Below are positions 12,601 to 43,900 of a DNA stretch of 64,000 nucleotides, one piece after another. The stretch's first letter is position 1. Each line of letters opens with the position of its first letter. The notes under the pieces are model-generated. The model ran no database searches, had not been told where the DNA came from, and saw nothing but the letters and a program-made list of their open reading frames with translations. The stretch comes from Paragordius varius (taxonomy: Eukaryota > Nematomorpha): positions 3,162,001 through 3,226,000 of the forward strand of contig OZ176054.1 of the NCBI GenBank assembly GCA_964247055.1, read 5' to 3'. The translations under genes and the position numbers were made by a program.

Positions 12601-14096
12601 ATATATAACTCTTATTAAATAAAAAATCAAACACAGGCCATATTCAAAGAAACAAAACGTCCGTCCAAAGAGATGCAAAGCACCATTGCCCAACAATTGG
12701 GTTTGGACCTTAGTACGGTCGGAAACTTTTTTATGAATGCCCGACGAAGGAGTTTAGATAAGTGGCGAGATGATAGGTGTAGTAGCAGTACAGGGAGCAT
12801 TTATTGTCACAGTAACATGGGCGATGATGCATTTAACGATGATGAATACTCGACGGAAACGAAGGAACAAACGGATTTATTGCTCCGAGAGGCCAAACTA
12901 TCCACCGGCTTCTACATGGATCATATCGCAGCAGACGGTGCTCACAATCAAGTGGAAGAAAACCCATTCAGATTGGATGATGAAGATGGCGACGATATTT
13001 ATACCTGTCACATTTCGTCAAATACTCCTCTTTTAGACCCTACGAATGCCACCAACGCAAACCCCAACCCAAATAATGCTGCTAATATAAATGACCTAAA
13101 CCTAACGGCAAACAATAATAATTTGAACTCTTGTACAGCAGACCCATTATTATTATCATCATCACAAAAAGATAAGGCATCATTCATTGAAAGTAATAGG
13201 GAGGCGCTAACGCGCACTAATGTATCTAAAACACCGACAACTCCATCAACTACCCCAGTATCCGGTCGCCGAAGACGTTCTGGAGCATCTTCAAATGTAA
13301 ATGCAGTTGGTAACAACAGGCGCAGTAGAAATTCGCACGCAAACACTCGAAATCGTTCTCTCCATAGTTTAACTTCATCAAATTCATCTAGAAGAGGTGG
13401 TGGTCCATTAGGATCTCAACAACGGTTAACTTCTATAGCTGACGAATACGCTGAAGAAATGGAAATGGGTATATATATATCATTATTAAACTACATTGAA
13501 CTTAGTTTTTGAGATAATAATAATAATAAGCTAAAACATCTTTTTTTTCATATATGCACATAACAGGTATAGTGAGTAGCACTACGGTTTGTTCTGATCC
13601 ATTACCCATTTCATTGAATCCTTTCAGGACAGATCTCTCCCTCACATCTTTACAACATGAAGGACAAGAGAATCAAACAAGAGCTTTACAATCAAATGGA
13701 GCAGGTGCTCCTGATTTGTGTCCCCTTTCAGATGTCCTGATGTTTGGGGGTGGTGGCAGTGCTGATATAGTCAATACCGCCGATGAACACAATCTCGATT
13801 CCACTTTGGATGCCATGGTGAGATCTTCAACAGTTGGCGATGAAACATCCGATTTCTACGATGCCGCCACTTTACTCGCTTCTCCGCTAAAGCATACGGA
13901 AGAACTTCCTTCCATTTGTGATTCATTTACCCCATTCATGTGTAACAATAATTCCAATATCGCAAATAATAGCGGTTCTGTAAATGTTAACACACCTCTG
14001 GTCAATTCATCAGATAGCATGATGATAGTTGATATGAAAACTGAATCTGAATACAAAGGTTATAACTGTTTTTTTCAATTTTTATGTTTACTTTAG
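6669..14096 (+). CDS. onecut: ONECUT-family transcription factor (CUT domain + homeodomain)
   Basis: Nuclear DNA-binding regulator of the HNF6/Onecut family. Proposed coding exons are 6669-10554 (or 10530), 11726-11928, 12637-13468 and 13567-14096; all junction phases agree, giving about 1816 residues. Residues 1-1200 are N/Q/S-rich low complexity. The single CUT domain (about 1210-1287) contains ELAQRISSELKRYSIPQ and ends FQRMSALRLA. The homeodomain (about 1346-1406) runs from KKPRLVFTDIQRRTLQ at the end of exon 2 to NFFMNARRRSLDKW in exon 3, with the Phe48/Met50 pair that marks the family. An intron therefore splits the homeobox after its first helix-1 residues. The protein is far longer than vertebrate ONECUT proteins (about 450-500 residues). 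The C-terminal end is uncertain: a donor-like AAAG/GTTATA near 14059 could splice to an exon near 14260. Exon 1 has two in-phase donors. Confidence 0.96.
10555..11725. other. onecut intron 1
   Basis: AT-rich intron between the CUT and homeodomain exons, bounded by GTAATT and a TAG acceptor at 11723-11725. I see no other gene or clear element. The open frame at 11270-11458 has no recognisable content. Confidence 0.7.
11929..12636. other. onecut intron 2 with a repeat fragment
   Basis: This intron splits the homeobox. Its donor is CAG/GTCATT and its acceptor ends ACACAG. Around 12455-12600 lies a fragment resembling sequences near 49790-49890 and, inverted, near 62155-62230. The shared core is an AGCGATAAAAATAT stretch followed by AAAAAATGGCG. 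I treat it as a fragment of a dispersed non-coding repeat, called family B here. Confidence 0.6.
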
Positions 14097-16651
14097 TTTA
14101 AAAAAGGGTAGGAGTTATTTGCACTATTTCATCCTTTTTTAGAATGAAAACGGATGTAAAAACTCACCGTATATCAGTTTCGAATCAAACAAATTATTAT
14201 TATATTATCTTTTTATATTAGTATTATATATAATTCAGCATAAAACAACTAAATTTTAGGATTTTTTTTATCTTGCTTTGCGTCAGTTTTAAGAACAATC
14301 CTAAGCAATTAGAACACCTAATATGTGTATTAATTTCTACATATGATAAAATGTTATTAGATAAATCATCCAATTACATTTTGGAGGGACAAATTAACAA
14401 GAACATTTCTACTAACCAAAATCTCCAACACTTTACACTTGAATCCAAAAACTTGATATCTCAAAATCCAAAAAAAGATACTGAGTAAATAAAATTATAT
14501 CTTATGAAGCATCATCAAATGTTAATCTTAAAAACTTGTGGAAAATGATCTGTGTGCCATATATCACATGTTTGTTTAATATCGTATAAAAAATCAGAGC
14601 TGCATAGTTTATATTTGGTTTAAATTTAATTAATATTAAACATTCCATTTTATTAATTATATATCCGATTGATCTTAATTTTGGTGGTCATGAATGGCAA
14701 ATGTACTTACCTTAAAAAAATGCAAGCAAATGTTGAATATAATATTATTATATTTTATTTATTTACTTTTATAAATATTTATGTCCCATAATCCGTGTTG
14801 TACCTCTATCATCTCTTTTTAAAATATTTTTTATTTAACATCATTCATTACATTACATTCGGCATATTTCAATATCTGAATACTCTCTTGAATATCTTTG
14901 GAATTTCAACATAATAATAATAATTAGTGCAATCCAAATTATTTTATTGATAAACCATTTTTTGTGCAAAACTAAAACATCTGCAAAAGTCATCGTTCAT
15001 TTGTTTACCGCAATCAGTTTAAATGAATGTACTGTAAAAATTGGAATTATACAGACAAAATGTAAAAATTACAAGGCAAATAGTTTTTTTCTAAAAGACA
15101 ATCATTTTTTTAAACCTTGTTTTTTAAAAAATAAACCATTATTCATATAATTATATAATTTCAAATGTTAATTTATGTAGAATAACATCAAGGTTTAGGA
15201 AAATATGATTGTCTTTGAAAAATATTTGTCTTTACATTTTTACACTGTGTTCGTCCGTATATTTTCAATTTTTACCATATAGAAATGCGTGCAATATAAT
15301 ATAACCCAAAAATATCATTTTCAAGCAATCATCATTGTTTCATTAATTAATTAATATTTTAAAATATTTTAGCTAATTTACATCTTTTGTGGTTTTTTAT
15401 CTATAAATATCTGTGTGCTGAAAAGGTGGTTAGCTAATGTTTTGGCATTTAGTGTTAACAACACATGTGACTGGGAATTAAGATGGCATATAAGAATGTT
15501 TAATTTAATAACCCAAGAATTTAATATTTTTGTAATTTATTATTTTCAATATCTAGATGCCACCATGACATTTTTTTATTTATACTATACATGGTTTATT
15601 TAATTGCATATTTACATTTTTATTATTTTAGATAATGGTAATGAATGTAATTATAAACATTATGAAATAAATTAATTAAATATAATTTGTGTAAAATTTT
15701 AAAATCATAAAAAACCATCTTATTTATGTAGATGTGTGTGAAAAATGACAAATCGCATTCTAAGCCCCCAATTCGATAATTAATATTTTTTATAAGTTAG
15801 GTTTTTTTAAATAATCGGAAGCTAAAAATGCCGCAGTTCGTTCCTATTTTATAGATGTTTAAAATGTATATTAAAAACAAGCACTCATAAATTTCCGTAT
15901 CCAATATTTGAGAAAATAAAACAGTATTTTAAATTTGATAATTTAGTATCATTTTTGTTATTTCAAAACTTTGACTGGATTAACAAATATCCCAATAGGT
16001 AATAAAGTGCTAAGAAGTAAATGTATTTTTTTGACAATATCAGATGAATGCTAATAGTTAAACTAAAGGAGAGTAAGTATACATTGCTAGAAAGTTATTA
16101 AAAAACCAGTAAAAAAAATTATAAAAAGATGTCTTATAGCTTGCTTATTCTCCATATATCAAATTTCTTTTCCAATAAATTTTCCACATTTATCATTTAT
16201 TGATCATATGAAAAATAAAAATAAGGGGTATCAAAAAAAACGTTGCACTTTCATTATAAATAAAAAAAAATAATACAAATGCAAAACTGTTTGTTGAGTG
16301 TTACCACAACCATAAAGGAATAATGTAAATTAAATTGACTAGAAAATTATTCAAATTATTGACTAGTTATTAATGCTTTTGTGTCAAAAATGATGATAAA
16401 AATAAAAAAGCAATATATATATTATATAATTATAAATAGTATAAGAATGAATGTAAAACACTGTGAGCTTAGCTTTGAACAATAATCAAGACTAGTTAGT
16501 AAGTTAGGAATAGGTAATATATCACAAAAATTTATAGCCATGTATATATAATACATAAAAAAGCAGTGTGCAAAAACTGTTATATATAGACTCATACTTC
16601 TTAAAGACAATACAAAAAAAGAATATAGATAGCGCGACACTACAGATATAA
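14097..16651. other. Spacer between the convergent onecut and FASN genes
   Basis: AT-rich DNA between the 3' ends of onecut (+) and FASN (-). It should hold both 3' UTRs. An AATAAA-type signal on the minus strand at 16196-16201 could serve FASN. A possible extra onecut terminal exon starts near 14263 after a TTTTAG acceptor and would add about 17 residues. Open frames at 14273-14488, 14947-15150 and 15415-15603 show no recognisable protein. Confidence 0.5.
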
Positions 16652-35069
<18,418 letters not shown>

Positions 35070-35959
35070 GATTTTCGTGTAAAAATAAATTATAAAAAAT
35101 ACAAATAATCAAATTTGTTTATTTAATTTATTTTATTTATATTTGTCAGGTGATGTTTATAAAAGTAGCGTGAAAAATGACGAAGCTACCGAAAAACGTG
35201 CAAAATATGAATGAATAAAAATATTTGCAAAAAATTCATAATTTGTTAGTTTTTATATAATTTGACTTAATTTTTTATTTTGTTTTTCTCATTGTATTAA
35301 TGTAAAGGCTTTAAATCTCAGAAGCTACTTTTAATAAAAAATGCTAAAGGTAAGGCTTACTATTATCCAATATTATATAAATATAATTATATAATTTAAC
35401 ACAGTACTACACCTAAATATGGTAGTAGTGATCTAAATTTTAGAACACCTTATTAATATTTAATTATAATAATAAATGTAAAATCAGCCAAAATATGTTA
35501 AACTTCGTACGTATGCGGTGTTTGAGACACTACGACTACAAAATTTCACTAATTGACATTGAGACGAATTTAAAAGTTACCAATTTTTGATATGCTTATA
35601 TCAGATAAATATTACTCGAACTAGCCAAAAATAACCGGAACAAAGGGTTGAAAAATGAATCTAGGGTATTATGTAATATTAACAGCTGAGAGCTTAAAAA
35701 AATTTTTGTTTTATTCTTATATACAACATAATTTGCAAATTATTTCTCGGTTTCAATTAATGAGCTTCTATCCAAAAATATTAAAATTGAAATACCTTCA
35801 TTTTTGACCCTCAATTTGGCACATGATTATATAAATAGCCATTATAATTGAGGACCTAAACCTTACGAAAAAATTTGCTAGGTTTAGTAAGTCTTTACGA
35901 GAATCTTGGTAAAAAAAACATGCACCTTTGAGAAATTAATTATTTATTATAATATTGTT
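35070..35959. other. Upstream region of FASN
   Basis: Region immediately 5' of the FASN start codon, which should contain its promoter and 5' UTR. The sequence is AT-rich; I could not single out a TATA box, an E-box/SRE or an initiator with any confidence. No other gene is visible. Confidence 0.4.
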
Positions 35960-36560
35960 TATCGGCTTCTATATATTTCGCACATATAATATGTAGATGG
36001 CATGAAAAAAGTGAATATTTTTCTGCATACCACGTCTACAAAATATAAAGGTATTGCTCTGCGAGCGTGTGGCCCATTGAAGCGAGAAGATATCAGATGG
36101 TGCCAGGTCAGAAAAATAGGACGGATGCGGAAGAATTTCTCATTCAAACAATTTAGGTGACTTTCATTGGTTTTACTCTGTAAGATGGAGCATTGTCATG
36201 GAGCATCATGTCCAGTTGTAGGTCATTCCGGTCGTTTTTTAGTTATATGGTTAAAATGTATTATTTATGGGCAATAAAGTTGTGTTACAAACAACGGTTT
36301 CACTGGTCTTCATAAGTTCACAATACATATCGCTGTGGTCTTCCTGCCGAAGCGATTAGACCTTGATATAGATTTACGGCTTGGCAAGGTAAGAACATCA
36401 TATTATCCGCTTTGGATTTGAAAAAAATCACTTCTCATCCCCTGTGACAATTCAAATCTAAAAGGATTTACTTCGTGAGATTAACAGGATTTTGCAAATA
36501 ACTTACAGTTGACGTTCATTCAAATTGTGTGGGTCTCATTAATCACTTTTCTTCGTCTTT
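35960..36560 (-). mobile_element. Decayed mariner transposase remnant
   Basis: Read on the minus strand, scattered frames keep the order of a mariner D,D34D transposase. HRGDEK followed by an F-rich segment lies near 36430, an LHDNAPSYR catalytic-Asp motif near 36190, and LPHPSYFSDLAPSD with the last catalytic Asp near 36100. Several stops and frame changes separate these pieces, so it is dead. Terminal inverted repeats were not found. It lies about 900 bp upstream of the FASN start. Confidence 0.8.
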
Positions 36561-37084
36561 CCTATTGCTCGCAGATGCTAGTGCTTATTTTTTGTGATAA
36601 TGTGATGCTTCTGCTAATTGCCATTTAATTGAATGGGGTCATCATACAATAACCCCTGAAATTTATCGTCATTGCAATCGTATAATCCATAAAAACACCC
36701 ACTATTAAATTTTAAAACCCATGTTTAACATATTTTCGATAGAACATGTTCACCATACCAGCAAACGTTGACTTTCAATAGCTTTTTAATTATGATGAAA
36801 TAAAAAAAGAATGTCGCAAATGTTTATTCCCAGACACATTTTAACATGATTGAAGGATAAAAATAAAATAGTTGGAAGTTTGTGTTTGTGTTTAATGTCA
36901 GTTAACCAAAGTATGTGTCAAATTAATCGGATGCGTATTTCCGCTTTCGTATTTATAGTTAAACCGATAATGGATTATATCTACGATTGAAGACATGATA
37001 TATATTTTATTAATTGAGATTTGACCGAAAATTTCCTATAATTTAATATAATTTTATTCCAAGATCTATATATTTACAAAAATG

Positions 37085-38640
37085 TAAAGTGTGGGCTGTG
37101 AGACAATTTTGGGAAAAACATGTAAGCCCATATTCCTAAGTGGAACTTTATTAATTGTTTATAAATGGACGCCGATAGAAACTGATCTGTTTATATTGGC
37201 CGTCAGTTTTCCTCCATTTAATATATGTTTATAAAAAAAATAGAAGTATCCAAAATATTAAGCTAACAGCACGTGTTTTCGTAAAACGTGTAAGTCCATT
37301 CAAATAATGATAAGTTATATACGGATGCAGGGTTATTGTGCTGTTTTTAATTTCCCCCAACCTCACCCCCAAAATGGGGTTTTTTTAAATAATTGATTTA
37401 AACAATTTTCCGGAAAACGCATAGATCCATCGGATTTAAAAGTAAGTTATTTATTCATTTATAAGGAAGGGTGATTCAGCTATTTATTAAAAAGGCCCTT
37501 GTTCATCCCCTTACGGGATTTTAGATAAGGTTGGAAACACAGATAAACATAACGGTCTATTCGAATATATAATATATTTTTTATATATTTACTAGCTGTA
37601 CCCTGTCACACGTCGTTGTGACTTAAACGAAACGATTTTTATTATATCTTATCTTCCTACAATAATTAGAAAATGATAAACTGAATAAAAAATACCCACT
37701 TCTGAACAAGTTAGGAAACTGAGAACAGATTCGCACATTCTTAAAAAATCCACTAAAATGTCTGGGACCTACATGTTTTCCAGTAAATTGCTTAAATCAA
37801 TTTCAAAGCGCACATTTTTGAAGTGACATGAAGTGAGAGTCAATTTAGTTTATGGTGCTTTTTTTTAAAAAAAACATAATATTAACTGAATAAGTTTATT
37901 TGCGAAATATTGCTTCAGAACCAAATTCAAACCCCATTTTCAGGGGGATGGCGATTAACTAAGGGGTTTATTGAGAACTAACTCTTTCACCCTCAACCCA
38001 GTTATGTTTAAATTCTACACCCGGATAAAGTGCATCAAAACTAATTTTCTTTCGAAAACTTTATTTTTAGGGGGAGTACGACTAAGAGTTCTTGTCAAAG
38101 AGTTCGGCCACCCTCGCCATATCAAATAGTGAAAAAATTTCACTTTAAAATTTGAATGGGTCCGTATTCTAAAAAAATTGCTTCAAGACCAATTAATAGA
38201 ATTTTACGTAAAAGAGAGAACTTAGGATTCACAAAAAAGTGCAGTCGGCGCTTTGATCAAAAATAAAAAAATCCAAATTTGGCATTTATTGCGCGTTTTT
38301 TGCAGAATTACTTCAAAGTCCATATGTGTCCAAACTGAGGGGCGTAAAAAACCACCAAAAATACATTATTGAAACTGAATGAGTCTACCCGTTTCCTGGA
38401 AACGCGTTCAAAATTCAAAAAACTTGTTTTTTTAAAACCTCTCTAGCAATGTGTGCGGCAAAACTGAGGGATGTAGAAGCGGCTTAATCCTCGTTAATAA
38501 TTAGATGATTTCAACTTTGTTTAAATGGCCCCACACTTTATCAGGAAAATGCTTCACACTCCCCTGAAAAATGGGGTTTCTGAACAAAAATCGGCTTTGA
38601 AACGGGTAAACCATGTATTTAGCCGCTTCATATATTTAAA
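37085..38640. repeat. Decayed long-unit tandem repeat
   Basis: A recurring theme resembling TTTTCxGxAAAACGxGTAAGTCCAT appears at about 37113, 37272 and 37406, and more weakly at 38389. The intervening sequence carries repeated GGGG/CCCC blocks such as CCCCATTTTCAGGGGGA. Internally at 37592 there is an ACTAGCTGTACCCTG segment like the ends of dispersed repeats seen in many arthropod genomes; I cannot assign it to a family. No coding potential is visible. Confidence 0.45.
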
Positions 38641-38641
38641 T

Positions 38642-38869
38642 CAATACAAGAATTGATTTGGCAAACGTATGAATATATTATTAACAAATAAAAAATTTAT
38701 TAATAAAACTTATATTTCGATCATGTTAACTGATATATATAGCAGCTCATTTTCGTTCTCACCACTGTGATCAAGATCATGCTAACATGATCGAAATCTA
38801 AGTTTTATTAATAAATTTTTTATTTGTTAATAATATATTCATACGTTTGCCAAATTAATTCTTGTATTG
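38642..38869. mobile_element. Palindromic (foldback) MITE
   Basis: Two arms of about 88 bp (38642-38729 and 38781-38868) are near-perfect reverse complements, starting CAATACAAGAATT and ending at a CGATCATGTTA core. A loop of about 50 bases separates them. The RNA or single strand would form a very long hairpin. I found no convincing target-site duplication and no coding capacity. It may be a solo foldback MITE. Confidence 0.75.
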
Positions 38870-39948
38870 TCATTCACGTATGGAATCCTTAAATTTTAAT
38901 ATTTAAATCAATGTTTTCGGTAAAAGTATTAGGACATATGAATGTGTTACTGAACTAATTTGTCTTTATGAACATTTTTTTATTAGCTTTTAGGGTCCAT
39001 TCCTTCTAAAATAGGCATCGAAATAAAAATTTTTTGTAAAAATATTTCTGGGATCCTCAAAGCTATTTTCTCATGCATTATCTTAATAATTGAAATTATG
39101 TATGAGTCGCTTTTTACAACCATTGGATAGATCCTAGCTCATGTGGTATAATATCATATAATCTTGTGACCATATTTTTGGACAACGAAATTTTCAAAAA
39201 TGTTGAATATTAGTTATAAATAATTAACTTGAATAAGGGTATTAATATAAGCAATTTTAGGCGAATACGTAACCCTCTAATGAGAAACATTTTTAAAATA
39301 TTTTTATTTCTTTCCTCAGTTTCTTACAAAATTTTTAACTAATTACACTAGTCGACAAATTTGGACATTTTTGAGCACCACCACTCAAACTTTTAAATTA
39401 TGACTAATTTCAGTGTTTTAAAACCGAATGTGAAAAAAATTTTGATCCCGCCAATCAGAATTTTGAAATATTATAGGTTTTTCAATTTTTCAAAAACAAG
39501 AGAAAATCGAGAGAAAATTAAATATAACTTTATAATAAAATGTTATTATATTATAAGCTTAATATCATTTAATAAAGCGTTTTAAACTCTATCTTTTGTA
39601 TATAAATATGTCATTTAAATATCAGAGAGAAAAAAATAGTACGGACTTAAACGTCAAAATTTAGTCTTTTTCTTTCAGGTGAATTTTTAATACGTATAAG
39701 AAATTTTTAAAAAAATACTAAAAAAGGCATTCTATGGTTTAAACCTTTGGCTTTCAGATAGGCTATATTTTTTTTGTTAGTTTTCGTTCTTTCGAGTAAT
39801 TATTAGGCTTTTTTTCTTGAGTTGGTTCTTACAAAAAATCCTTTATTAATACCTAGTGGATATACTTTATTTTTTAAAATTATTGGTTGTTTTGTATTTT
39901 TAATTTCAGATGGATGTTGGGTAGCCACTTTTAGTAGAATTTACTATT

Positions 39949-40200
39949 ATGGGATTGGACCATTTGTATTTACCTAATCTTTTTATTCAATTTAATTGTA
40001 GAATTTATCTAACTTTATTCTGTGAATTGGTTAATTTGACATGTCAGTTTGCCTGGATTTTGCTTGCAAGTCTCTCTTATTGGGCTTTACGATTACTTAT
40101 TGTTATCTTCGCCATATCTGGCATAATTGGATCGCTTGGGGTATATGCAGAGCTTGTGCAGCCGCCCGGATCTATCACACTATACATAAGCCCCTTTTAG
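39949..40200 (+). CDS. Possible small membrane-protein exon, unrecognised
   Basis: An 83-codon open frame preceded by a good acceptor-like TTTTTAATTTCAG. The predicted peptide has two hydrophobic stretches (about 33-48 and 49-64), and its base composition is less AT-rich than its surroundings. I do not recognise the family. Nothing nearby supports a multi-exon gene, so it may be chance or part of an old element. Confidence 0.2.
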   Translation: MGLDHLYLPNLFIQFNCRIYLTLFCELVNLTCQFAWILLASLSYWALRLLIVIFAISGIIGSLGVYAELVQPPGSITLYISPF

Positions 40201-40601
40201 ATTTTTAATACTTTGGCTCTTAGCTTGTTTAGTATCTTATTTAATGCCTAGAATTTTGTTATTCATGCATGGAATATTACTTGTATCGACTTGTTCGTTT
40301 GAATATTTAAACATATGTACACGAGGAATGATTGTTATTTTTAAATTAAATACAAATTTAAAAATTAAATTTCGGAAAAATCTTATTGGTGGCCTCAATT
40401 TTCTTTTTTGTTTTGGCCTTTCCATGCCATTAGGTATCAGAAAATGCAAAAATAATGGGGTGGTGCAAAACCTTGTTGATTAGTGTTATCAATCAGGAAG
40501 GAGTATGCATAGTTAGTCTACAGAGTTGCAGGATGGATATATTAGTATATCCTAATTAGCAACAGAGACTATAAGAAACCAAATTTTATTGACAGTGTTT
40601 A

Positions 40602-40897
40602 TAATATAAATTATAAAGGATATATTTATTTATTTAGTATAACATCAAAACTGAATAATATAATATAATGTGTTCTGTGTGTTACAATGATTCCTTATAT
40701 ACATTAGGAAATTTGGTTATTGCATTCACAAGGATAAAGTTGTGTGGTTTAAACGTTGTTAAAGATAATAAGTATAAAATAAAATAATTTGCATTCACAA
40801 CCAAGGTAATATATATTTTTAGCGTAACAAGGACCAAAGTTTATTATGCACTAAAAAAGAGAAGGATAATTTGCGTATGATGATAACCCTATTAACA
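40602..40897 (-). repeat. 3' LTR of the Gypsy element
   Basis: 296 bp, starting TGTTAATAGGG on the minus strand and ending in ATTTATATTA. It matches the LTR at 44911-45206 at all but about two positions. Confidence 0.95.
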
Positions 40898-40908
40898 TAC
40901 CTTCTTCC

Positions 40909-43900
40909 TTAAGCTTGATATCGGTCGGGTGGCTTTCGGGATCTAATCGGGTACCGGCGAGTTGTGGTAGGAGAAGTGTCACTTGTTTGCACGGGAGTAT
41001 TCTCACTTGAAGGCGCACTTTCTGATTCCGGATTCTCCTCGATGTTTTCAGGGGTTCTTATTTCATGTTCCGTGGGATGTTTTCGGAGGTTATTATCATT
41101 GTTGTTTAAGTTGTTGGTTAAGTTTTTAGTCTTTTCCTCACTGTTATTATCATTGTTGTTTAAGTTGTTGTTTAAGTTTTTAGTCTTTTCCTCACTTCTT
41201 CCGTCTTCTCCTTCGGCCGACCAATCCATGCGATTTCTTAATTGATCAGCATGTTTGCGGATAATTTTGCCATTGTCGTTGACATTGTACGATAACCATC
41301 CCGTTCTGTCGACGATTTGTCCCTCCCTCCAACCAGAACACAATTCATTCTTGATATATACTTTTTGCCCCTTTTCAAACTCCTGCGGAATGTCGGGAGT
41401 ATCCATGAATTCGTTGGGTTTCGTTTTCATCCATGTTAATGGGCTTTGCATAGTTCTTTTTAAAAACAAATGCGCGGGGGTCTCCTTCGTAGAACTGTGA
41501 TGCGTGTTTCGGTAAGCCCATAAGATTTGGTTTAATCTTCGTACTGGGTCTGCGGAAAGGTCTGCGGAAAGTGCGGTTGACATTGAATAATGATTTTTTA
41601 GAGTGTAAATTACCCTCTCTACCAACCCATTTGTTCGGGGGTGGTAGGGAGCTGATGTTACGTGTTTTATATTAGAGGAAGCTAAAGTTCTCTCAAACTC
41701 CCCCGATTTAAAATAAGAGCCGTTATCAGTAACCACCACTTTTGGGTACCCATACCGGCAAAAACAGGTTTCTAAAAACTTAAGGATATTACCGGTATTC
41801 ACAGAACGTACCGTTTCTACCTCCACCCAGCGGGTGCAATGATCAATTAGTACCACCCAGTATAAATTGTCAATGGGTCCAGCGATATCTAGGTGGAGCC
41901 GTTCCCATATGGTTGTATTCCCGTTCCATTGATAGGTGGGATTTTCGGGTACATTTGGGCGCAGCCTTTGACAGTTTTGGCAACTACGCACCCATTTATC
42001 GATATCTTGGCTCAACCCGGGCCAATAAACCTTTTCACGGCTTAATAGTTTCATGGCTTGTATTCCCGGATGGCCACAATGCAGGTATTTTAAAATATCT
42101 GGCTTAATTTTGTTCGGGATTATTACCCGATCTCCCACAAATAATAGACCGTATGCATCCTCAATTTCATTTTTTATTGCTATGAAAGGCTTGACCAGGG
42201 GATCCGTCCAATTATTAGACCTTAGGGCTACTTTTAATTTTGCTATAGTAGGATCCTTCATAGACTCTTGATAGATAATTTCTCTATTTAAATTTAATTC
42301 GTTGGACCAAATCAAATGAACATTGCTACTTTCATCATCTTTCTCAAACGCCATCGACTCCTGGTTTTCAATGGGAAGTCTCGATAGGCAGTCAGCTATG
42401 TTTTCTGTACCAGGGTGATATTCTATATTAAAATCGAATACCGATGTTCTGGTTATCCAGCGTACTAGTTTACAATTATTAATTTTACTTAGATCTCTTT
42501 GAGGCCCAAATAGTTTCACTAGAGGTTTGTGGTCCGTTTGTATTATAAATTTCCTGCCATACAAAAAGGTTTTAAACTTCTCTAACGCTATTAGGATAGA
42601 TTTTGCTTCTCGCTCAATTACTGAATAGTTTCCTTCAGCCTGAGAGCATTTTTTTGACGTGTAGGCGATCGGGCGATTACCCGCTATTGTTCTATGTGAT
42701 AAAATAGCACCGTATCCCGACATTGACGCGTCGGTTTCCAAGACTATAGGTAGTTTGGGATTATATGGATGCAAGGAACTACTCTGGCAGATCAAGTCTT
42801 TAGCTTTTTTGAATATCGAATCATGCGTTAGCGTCCAACACCATTTTTGTTTGTTACCTGCTAATTTATGTAGTTCTCCCATTAAAATGCTTAGGGAAGG
42901 GATGAATTTTGCATGAAAATTAAGTAAACCCAAAAATGATCTAAGAGTGGTTTTGTTGGTCGGGGTCGGGCACTCTTGGATGGCTTTAATTTTATTTGGG
43001 GAGGGCTTAATGCAATTTTCAGAAATAATGTGACCAAGATATTCCACAGATGGTTGAAAAAGTTTTATTTTATCTTTGCGCAATTTTAATCCCATTGTCT
43101 CTAATTTGGTAAATACCTTTATTAGGTTGTCCTTGTGCTTTGTCTCGGTTTCTCCTGTCACTATAACGTCATCTAAATAAACGGCTGTACCTGCGCAATC
43201 TTTTAATAACTCGTCCATTATTTGTTGAAAGAAACTTGGGGCGCAATTCAACCCGAAAGGCAATCGTTTATACTTATAAAACCCCTTATGTGTCGAAATT
43301 GTTAGTAAGTGCTGACTATCTGGGTCTACTGGAATTTGAAAATAGGCGTCTTTCAAATCTAGTGTCGAGAAAGATTTGCCGAAGGAAATTTTTGAGATGA
43401 GGTCGTCAAAGGTTGGGATTATGTATTGCGGCGGTTTTATGTGTGGATTTATACTTATTTTAAAATCCGCGCATATTCTAAGCTCTTTATTAGGTTTTAT
43501 AATATTTACAGTAGGGCTGGACCAAACGATTCTAGTCTTTTTTGGATCAACAGGCTCAATTATATCCAGTTTTACCAATCTATTTATCTCATCCTCCACT
43601 TTGCTTTGTAACGATAGTGGCACCCTTCTACTTGGAAAAATTCTACCACAATTATTATTACTTAAAAACACTTTAATCGGGTCGCCCTTCCAGCAACCAA
43701 GGCCCTCAGAAAATAACTTGCTAAATTTGTTATATATATCATATGAAGATAAGTTATTTATTATTACATGATTGGGTAATTTTAAATTAAATTGTTTTAT
43801 CCAGTCCATTCCAAATATTGATGGTAAGTTGTTGTTTATAATAAAGCACTCTAGAATGTGCGTTCTTTTATCTAATTCAACCTGTAATTTGCATTTACCT

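Noticed and set aside
6669-14096. The CUT-homeobox gene as CUX or SATB
   Set aside because: There is a single CUT domain and the homeodomain has the Phe48/Met50 pair typical of Onecut; CUX has three CUT domains and SATB two.
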